From the NCBI GenBank assembly GCA_937944175.1, contig CALDZW010000016.1, positions 1-15,549 on the forward strand: a DNA stretch of 15,549 nucleotides, written 5' to 3'. Below, piece by piece: positions 9,768-15,549 of this stretch. The translations under genes were made by a program, and so were the position numbers. The notes under the pieces were generated by a model. The model ran no database searches, was not told the DNA's origin, and saw only the letters and a list, made by a program, of their open reading frames with translations. Position 1 is the first letter of the stretch, and each line of letters opens with the position of its first letter. This DNA is from an uncultured Candidatus Altimarinota bacterium. GTDB lineage: Bacteria; Patescibacteriota; Gracilibacteria; BD1-5; UBA6164.

Positions 9768-9795
9768 ATTTAAAAAATTAGATAATTTTTTAAAT
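9768..9795 (+). repeat. Perfect 13-bp inverted repeat in the leader
   Basis: ATTTAAAAAATTA and TAATTTTTTAAAT are perfect arms around GA. All A/T except the loop, so a weak but complete RNA hairpin. Its right arm overlaps the next palindrome by four bases (9792-9795), so the two structures cannot both form fully. Confidence 0.7.
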
Positions 9796-9813
9796 AAAAA
9801 CCGGTTTTTATTT
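9792..9813 (+). repeat. Perfect 22-bp palindrome, possible attenuator or operator
   Basis: AAATAAAAACC and GGTTTTTATTT are directly adjacent, a perfect 22-base palindrome. As DNA it could be a dimeric-protein site; as RNA it could form a hairpin followed by a T-rich tract (TTATTTG), like a weak terminator about 23 bases before the start codon at 9837. It overlaps the preceding inverted repeat. Confidence 0.7.
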
Positions 9814-9836
9814 TATTTGTTTAAATATGTGGAAAG

Positions 9837-10922
9837 ATGTCAAATCTTAAAAATAAAGTAACACCACAAAGAATTATCACAGCTCTGACGCTATGAGTTC
9901 TTCTAATGGCTTTAAATGTCACTGGTGTACTTTGAACTTTTTATAGAGGAGTCACAAGTTTTACTTCTCCTTGAAGTAATTATACTCTTGACTCAAACTA
10001 TGGGTATGGATGGGGTTATGATGATGTAACTAACACTTTTGGTTACTGATATGGTTATTGAGCAACTCAAGTATCTAACTCTTGAGGATGAAGTGGTTCA
10101 TCTTCAACTTGAGGTGGTGGTTGAGGTGGAAGCTCTACTGCTACATGTACTGATGCTAAGTTAGTTTGTAAAGATGCTGGAAATGGTGTATACAAATTAT
10201 ACAGAAAAAGTGGTGTTTCATGTAGAAATGGTAACCTTGGTAAAACTTGTGAACCTACAGTAGTAGTTACTGAAACTCCTACTGAAACTCCAGTAACTCC
10301 TACTGAAACTCCAGCTGTTGTTACAAATACTGGAACATGTAATTTTCCTAATGTAAATGTTTCTTATACTGATACTGCTTGAAATTGGGCTATATCATAT
10401 ATAAATGACCTTTCAAATAAAGGAATCATGAATGGTAATACATCTGGGTTACTTAATCCTGTATGAGTATTTGAACCATGGAGAGAAACTACAAGAACTG
10501 AGTTCTTGAAAATTGCTCTAAGAGCTTACTGTTATGAATATATCAATGAAAATACTGCAAGTTTAACATTTGCTGATGTTGATAAAAATGACTGGAAAGC
10601 TAAAGTAATTAAAAAGTGAGTAGATCTTGGAATTGTTACTGCTGCTAACACTAACTTTAGACCTAATGATAGTATTAGTAGAGCTGAAGCAATTAAGATG
10701 CTTCTGAGAGTAGCACAAACTAGAAATACAGTTTATACTGTTGATACTTCTGTTACTACAAGTTCATTCAACGATTTAAGTGCTACATGGCAAGCTAAAT
10801 ATGTTGAAAAAGCTAAAGCATTAGCAATTATTGCTAATAATCCTAGCTTTGAACCAGATAGAGGAATTAAAAGAGATGAAACTTCAAAAGTTGTTTTCAA
10901 ATCTAGATTATTCCACTACTAA
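9837..10922 (+). CDS. Membrane-anchored surface protein with three SLH repeats (paralogue 1)
   Basis: 361 residues with TGA as glycine. Order: short basic N-terminus, one hydrophobic helix about 13-32 ending in the shared motif LNVTGVLGTFYRGVTSFTS; a Gly/Tyr-rich stretch (TFGYGYGYGAT) and a Ser/Gly run rich in consecutive glycines to about residue 103; a four-cysteine segment C-x6-C-x17-C-x8-C at 104-138; a Thr/Glu/Pro linker of 29 residues (TETPTETP repeats); then three SLH repeats (168-361), with TRTEFLKIAL, SRAEAIKMLL and KRDETSKVVF as their ends. SLH triplets bind cell-wall polymer, so this is probably a surface-layer or envelope-tethering protein with one end in the membrane and one on the wall or S-layer. 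ATG 9837 follows GGAAAG with almost no spacer; an in-frame TAA lies 12 bases upstream, so no earlier start exists. The neighbour at 11286 is a paralogue, and a strong terminator follows. Exact role unknown. Confidence 0.9.
10269..10312 (+). repeat. Thr-Glu-Thr-Pro coding repeat in the linker
   Basis: A 12-base unit CCTACTGAAACT recurs, with a CCAGTAACT variant between copies, encoding TETPTETPVTPTETP. It is the whole core of the linker in paralogue 1 and the part that differs most from paralogue 2. Such proline/threonine linkers span the wall and change length by slippage. Confidence 0.75.
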
Positions 10923-10941
10923 TTTAAAAAATTAATTTTTT

Positions 10942-10973
10942 AAAATCTTCTTAAAGAAATTTAAGAAGATTTT
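10942..10973 (+). terminator. Rho-independent terminator after SLH paralogue 1
   Basis: Fourteen-base perfect arms (AAAATCTTCTTAAA and TTTAAGAAGATTTT) around a GAAA loop, followed by a T run. It starts 19 bases after the stop codon. GAAA is a stable tetraloop. Confidence 0.92.
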
Positions 10974-11285
10974 TTTTGTTCTCTTTTTCATGTATCTTTT
11001 ATTATAGATATTATCTATAATTTATTTTGACATTATGTTATGTTATCTCTCATCTTGTTTTATTGCTCTTAAATTGTACTGTTGATTCATTCGTGTGGTT
11101 GAAATTACATTGTTGTAATAATTATTAAGGTTTCATTAACATAAATCATTATGATATTATCATGCGAATCTAAACTATTGATTTATTCGCATTATTATGT
11201 TTGCTTTATTTTACTTATTATGTATGTTATTTTTAATATATTATTTTTTGAAATATATTATTTATAATTATAAACATAATTTTTT
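10974..11285. other. Intergenic region before SLH paralogue 2 with three small inverted repeats
   Basis: No open frame of useful length on either strand. Three inverted repeats occur within 90 bases: ATTACA/TGTAAT with a 4-base loop (11104-11119), ATGATA/TATCAT with a 1-base centre (11151-11163), and GCGAAT/ATTCGC with a 15-base centre (11164-11190). The last has the only GC-rich arms in the region. They could be operators; chance is possible for the first two in such AT-rich DNA. Confidence 0.55.
11248..11274 (+). promoter_or_regulatory. Weak promoter candidate for SLH paralogue 2
   Basis: TTGAAA (11248-11253) with TATAAA (11269-11274) at a short 15-base spacing; a perfect TATAAT also lies at 11263-11268 without a good -35. 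Start of the gene is 12 bases after TATAAA, so the mRNA would have almost no leader. Confidence 0.3.
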
Positions 11286-12548
11286 ATGAGTAGCTGAATA
11301 AAGAAGCAAAGAATAATTACTGGTTTTACAATTGCAATTCTCATGTTTGCATTAAATGTAACAGGCGTACTTTGAACATTCTATAGAGGAATTTCAAGCT
11401 TTACATCATGAGCTTCATATACATTTGATTCAAACTGGTCTTATGGATCATGATATGAAGATACTACAAATACTTTTTGATTTTGATATTGATATGGTGC
11501 TACTCTAGACAGTAATAGTTGATGAGGAAGTGGTGGAAGTTCAAGTTCATCATCAAACTTATGAAACGCTTCAAGCTCATCTAACTGAGTTATAGCAACT
11601 TGTGCTGACTATAACCTTGTATGTAAAGACTCTTGAAATTGAGTATATACACTACATGTAAAAGACTGAGTTTCATGTCAATGAGGTAATCTACAAAAAA
11701 AATGTACTCCTCTAGATTCAGACTGAAATCCTACAAGTACAACATGAGGATCATCATCAAGTAATGATACATCTAGTAATCTTTGATTAGACTCTGATAC
11801 TAACTCAAATACTGATAATTGAACTACTGATAACTCAAGTACTAGTAATCCACTTACTGATAATCCTGTATATGGTAACTCAAATCCTAGCAATACTCCT
11901 ACTATTGAAACACCTACTACAGGTAATCAAAACACACCAGACATTGTAATTAATACGTGATCATGTGTTTTCCCAAATCTTAATGTTTCATACTCAGATA
12001 CACAAAATAATTGGGCATCTGCATATATAAATGATCTATCTGCTAAGGGTATAATGAACGGTAACACTTCTGGTCTTCTTAATCCAGTATGAGCATTCCA
12101 ACCAGATAGAGCTACAACAAGAACAGAGTTTTTGAAGATGGCACTCAGAGCATTCTGTTATGAATATATTAATGAGGATCCAAGTGACCTAAGATTTGTA
12201 GATGTTGATAAAAATTCATGGCAAGCAAAAGTTATTAAAAAATGAGCAAGTCTTGGAATCATTGATGCAAACAATCCAAAATTCCATGGTGATTTCCCAA
12301 TATGTAGAGCCGAAGCAATAAAGATTCTTCTCAAGGTTGCTCAAACAAGAAACATGATATACAATGTTGATTCAAGCATAACTACCACAAGTTATAATGA
12401 TATTCCTGATGTATGGATGGCTAAATACCTTGAAAAAGCAAAAAACCTCTGAATTATTGCTAATAATCCTACCTTTAGACCACATGGTGACCTATCAAGA
12501 GCTGAAACAGCAAAGATTCTATTTAAATCAAGATTGTTTCACTACTAA
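11286..12548 (+). CDS. Membrane-anchored surface protein with three SLH repeats (paralogue 2)
   Basis: 420 residues; same plan as the gene at 9837. N-terminal helix about 8-28 with the shared LNVTGVLGTFYRGISSFTS, a Gly/Tyr segment (NTFGFGYGYGAT), Ser-rich stretch, the same four-cysteine pattern C-x6-C-x17-C-x8-C at 106-140, then a linker of 86 residues rich in Asn, Ser, Thr and Asp (29 in paralogue 1), and an SLH part of exactly 194 residues (227-420), the same length as in paralogue 1 and ending in the same SRLFHY. SLH repeat ends are TRTEFLKMAL, CRAEAIKILL and SRAETAKILF. So the anchor, cysteine and SLH parts are under length constraint while the linker is not. Likely role as for paralogue 1: tethering membrane to wall or S-layer. 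No Shine-Dalgarno precedes the ATG. The TGA glycines are very dense in the first 140 codons. A strong terminator follows. Confidence 0.9.
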
Positions 12549-12564
12549 GAAAAAGATATAAATT

Positions 12565-12592
12565 AACAACTACTCTCAAAAGAGTAGTTGTT
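12565..12592 (+). terminator. Rho-independent terminator after SLH paralogue 2
   Basis: Perfect 12-base arms AACAACTACTCT and AGAGTAGTTGTT around CAAA, followed by a T-rich tract. It starts 17 bases after the stop codon and isolates the SLH pair from the secreted cysteine-repeat gene. Confidence 0.92.
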
Positions 12593-12658
12593 TTTATTTT
12601 ATTTTTTTTATATTCTCAATATACTCATATAGAGTAATAATTCATAATCTTTGAATAC

Positions 12659-15549
12659 ATGCAAAAAATCATTCAAAGATTATTCATTCTTTTATATGTA
12701 TGTGTTGCATCATGTATATTCCATATATCCATAAACTCTAGTCATGCCACAATAATCAAAAACTCTGAAACAAGTCCAGATTTTCAATTATCTTTTCAAA
12801 ACCCTAGTTATCTCACAAATAAAAGTAACAATAATTCACATATATTTACATGTGATATAGAAAAAAGTGAATGTAGAGTGAATATGAATTATGTAAAAGA
12901 AAATTGAAAAAATCTTTCTTCAACTCTTGAGTGTTCTACTTCTATATGGTCAGATGTTACAAGTTATAATAATACATACACTCTTGATAACCAAAGTGAT
13001 GTTATTATAGATAGGTGTAACCCATTAACGCATACTTTTAGTTCATGAATTCATTTTATCCAAATTAGCATCAGTGACAAGAAGAACACTCAAAATTTTT
13101 CTACCAAGCATTTCTTAATAGATAATAATTGAGAATCTGTTGTTGCTGAAAGCTGGAAAGATTTCATTGATCAATCATATAATCCCCCTATCATTATTAA
13201 AAATGAACTGACTACTATATCACATGAAGTCATAATCGAGAATATTGTCTCTGATGAAGCAATCGTTCTTTCAAATACTCAAGATAGTGAATATACAACT
13301 GAATCAGACAATACCACGATATTTGGTAACAAAGATAATAATGCTGATAAAACCAATGTCAGTGTTGATGAAATCAGTGTACCTATAACTATGCCTTTCA
13401 ATTTTAAACTACAAAGGCCAAGTTATATTAATCCTGTTGATAATGTAGATTCATCATATATTTGTGATGAATCTAGAGATGAATGTAGAGTCAATTTTAC
13501 GTTCATTCAAGAAGATGGGGCAGATATAACTTCTCAATATACGTGCACACTACATGGAAGTTTCACTGTTCCTAAATCAGAGCAAAGATGTAATCCAAAC
13601 ACTCTTATTATTCCTGAATGAGATCATAAACTATATGTAGAGATAACAGATACAAGATTAAATATAATTGTATGGAAAAAAATATTTAATATACAAAATA
13701 TTCCTCCTGTAGAAATTAATGAAGTCATGATTTCAAACACATTAGAAAAAAGTATCTCAAATGATTGAACTACAGAGTCTCATGCAACGCAGAGCAAAGA
13801 TAATACAGAAAGTATAACAGGAAGACCCCTTCCAAAATTCAATTATATTTTTCAAAGACCAAGTTATCTAATAAATGAAATTAAGGGAAGTGATAAATAT
13901 ATTTGCGATAATACTAAAGAGCTTTGTAAATTAAATGTGCAGCTCTTATCTTCTCTAGATAATACTCACATCTCATCACACTTTGGATGCAAGCTTACAT
14001 CCAATACAATATCTTTGTGACAAGAAGCAGAAAAATGCAATCCAAATACAGTTATAATTCCCTACTGAGATAACACTCTCTCTTTCACAGTATATGAGAA
14101 AAAATTTCCTGAAAATGCTCATACCAAAAGTATAGTGATTAATAATCCTCTTCCATTAATAATAGAAACTGAAAATATAGTCATCAATGATACATTAATA
14201 GAACATAATACTGATTTTGAACAAAAAAAATCAGAAGAAGAAAATATTGAAAACACCTTTAATAAGATAACAGCAAATTGATCAACTAATGTAGAAACAA
14301 TAGAACAATTCCCTATTCTAGAAAATAATGACTTTCAGATACTATATTCTTTACAGATACCTAGTTATGTAGAAAGAGATAATTCAAAAGTGGATGTATT
14401 TATATGTAATAAAGGTATTGAAATATGTAGACTCAATCTAGTGTTGTATACAGAAGAATGAAAAAATATTTCCTCATTAAAAAAATGTATACTCACAGCT
14501 AGTTTTGATATATCAGGAGAAGAAGATAAATGTAACCCAAACACAGTAGTTATCCCTTATGGGAATCATACACTAAGTATTGAAATGTCTGATTCAAAAA
14601 CATGAATAATACAACATAAAGAAATTCAAATAATCAATAGCTTTGTTATTAATATAAATAGTAATAACAGTATTATAGATCAAGTTGTAAATAGGTGAAC
14701 ATGAATTGATAATTCTCAATGAATTATACCGTATGGAGAGATAAATACTCCTGTAGAAAATTCAATTATAAAAGATAATACCCTCACCAGTCATGATCAA
14801 ACACCGATACGTTCAATTACCAATAATAACTTTGATATCTTATACTGATTACAAAGTCCAAGTTATATTGATAAAATTATTTGAGAAAATGACAGTTTTA
14901 TATGTGATAAAAATAAAGAAATATGTAAAGTAAATATAATATTTTTTAATGAAGAATGAAAAAATATTTCATCTACTAAAAGATGTACTCTCACAGCAAG
15001 TTTTGATCTTACAGAGCAAAATGAAAAATGTAATCCAAATACAGTAATTATCCCTTATGGGAATCACTCAATGTTCATAGAAATGCTCGATACTAAAACA
15101 TGAATTATTAAAAATAAAATTCTAACATTTACTAATGTCTTTACACCAGATCAAATTGATAATACCTACAGTCTAGTTTTAAAACAAGATGAATCCTCAT
15201 CTACAAGTAATGAAAATATTACATTATCAACAATTTCAAAATGATTCCCAAATACCAATATAACTGTTCAATGAAAAATATGAGCACGAAAGAAAGTATG
15301 ATACAAAAATATTACCTGTTATACATATTCTCAATGTAGTATTAATTTTACATGATGAAATGCCACAAGTACTCAAAGGGAATGATTTGATTTTAAATGG
15401 GATTTTTGAAATCAAATATTTTCTCATAAATATAATCCCTCTTCTATAAAATATAGCCCTTGAGAATATCGAGTTCAATTTTATGTAATTGATTTAAAAT
15501 GATCATTAAAAATAGATACATATACTATTTCAGTAGTGCAATTATTAAA
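12659..15549 (+). CDS. Large secreted protein with five four-cysteine repeats and a PKD-like domain (right end cut)
   Basis: Open from ATG 12659 to the window edge: 963 codons and no stop, with TGA as glycine. The first about 30 residues are a signal peptide (hydrophobic LFILLYVCVASCIF, probable cut after SSHA). Five repeats begin at about residues 42, 247, 394, 559 and 725. Each has PSY(I/L/V), then C-x6-C followed by (R/K)(V/L)N, about 19 residues later a third Cys, and 14-15 residues later (27 in the first) a fourth in (K/R)CNP, then in repeats 2-5 IIP(Y/E)G and a D-x-K-type end. Acidic, Asn/Thr-rich linkers join them. From about residue 858 a PKD-like domain follows (FDFKWDFGNQ, KYSPGEYRVQFYVIDLKG). 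The repeats line up with it, so they are probably disulfide-bearing relatives of the PKD fold. Likely exported and extracellular, perhaps an adhesin or surface scaffold. No enzyme motif is seen. A CATAAT box lies 11 bases before the ATG and no Shine-Dalgarno is visible. Confidence 0.88.
12782..15105 (+). repeat. Five protein-level repeat modules of the cysteine-repeat protein
   Basis: Modules begin at 12782, 13397, 13838, 14333 and 14831. Modules 4 and 5 are closest, sharing EEGKNISS, LTASFD, CNPNTV(V/I)IPYGNH and SDSKTG/LDTKTG, so they look like the most recent duplication. Module 1 is the most divergent, with 27 residues between its third and fourth Cys and TFSSG in place of IIPYG. Linkers between modules vary from about 55 to 115 residues. 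Confidence 0.85.

Larger units (their letters stand above)
9355..9836. other. Divergent intergenic region, no gene
   Basis: All frames on both strands are broken by TAA/TAG, so 9355-9750 holds no gene. It must contain the promoters of polA (minus) and of the first SLH-paralogue gene (plus). A small perfect stem AATGGA/TCCATT with a 4-base loop lies at 9609-9624. The part from 9739 on holds the plus-strand promoter and the structured leader described separately. No tRNA or known RNA family is recognised. Confidence 0.7.

Noticed and set aside
10269..10312. Short tandem units as a CRISPR array
   Set aside because: Units are 12 bases, in frame, and encode a Thr-Glu-Pro linker; there are no spacers. 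No CRISPR, insertion sequence or transposase was seen anywhere in the window.
11678..11893. 71-residue minus-strand open frame
   Set aside because: It is antisense to the low-complexity linker of SLH paralogue 2; its Leu/Ser/Val repeats mirror the Asn/Ser/Thr codons.
511..15549. Interpretation as a run of pseudogenes with many stop codons
   Set aside because: All interruptions are TGA; TAA and TAG never interrupt a gene, and TGA sits on conserved glycines. Decay would bring all three stops and frameshifts.
1..15549. TGA as tryptophan (Mycoplasma-type code 4) or selenocysteine
   Set aside because: Conserved TGA positions are glycine in the families concerned, TGG is used at normal frequency for tryptophan, and TGA is far too common for selenocysteine.

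Overview
This window only makes sense if UGA is read as glycine (genetic code 25). Under the standard code no open frame is longer than about 80 residues, yet with TGA read through there are eight long, collinear genes, and TGA falls on invariant glycines of well-known families (NGYQSIHT of RelA/SpoT enzymes, PGYEADDVIG and DKADNIPGIDGFGPKKA of the 5'-3' exonuclease). TGG is still used for tryptophan. With the very low GC content, AGA-dominated arginine, and few or no Shine-Dalgarno sites, this points to a Patescibacteria/CPR member of the Gracilibacteria (BD1-5) or Absconditabacteria (SR1). The sequence alone does not decide between them.

Positions 1-9354 hold a minus-strand block. Reading in the direction of transcription it contains: a shortened DNA polymerase I with the 5'-3' exonuclease, part of the 3'-5' exonuclease domain and no polymerase; a full RelA/SpoT homologue with a decayed hydrolase, an intact-looking synthetase, TGS and ACT domains and four extra C-terminal membrane helices; a 10-helix EamA/DMT-type transporter 11 bases downstream of it; the membrane protease HtpX; a 983-residue protein of unknown function whose C-terminal part looks like a second, divergent RelA/SpoT nucleotidyltransferase fold; and the first 144 codons of a secreted protein with SLH-like repeats, cut by the window edge.

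Positions 9355-9836 are a divergent intergenic region. Positions 9837-15549 are a plus-strand cell-surface block: two tandem paralogous membrane-anchored proteins with three C-terminal SLH repeats each, both closed by strong terminators, then a large secreted protein with five four-cysteine repeats and a PKD-like domain, running off the right edge.

The two halves suggest a stress-response and maintenance group (ppGpp synthesis, membrane proteolysis, DNA repair) beside a surface-layer group. The three SLH proteins and the cysteine-repeat protein probably build or decorate the envelope or mediate contact with a host or neighbour cell; this is inference from domain content only. The most unusual items are the membrane-tailed RelA/SpoT enzyme, the giant protein with a second RelA/SpoT-like fold, the polymerase-less PolA, the SLH pair with identical SLH lengths but very different linkers, and the link between the four-cysteine repeats and a PKD-like fold.
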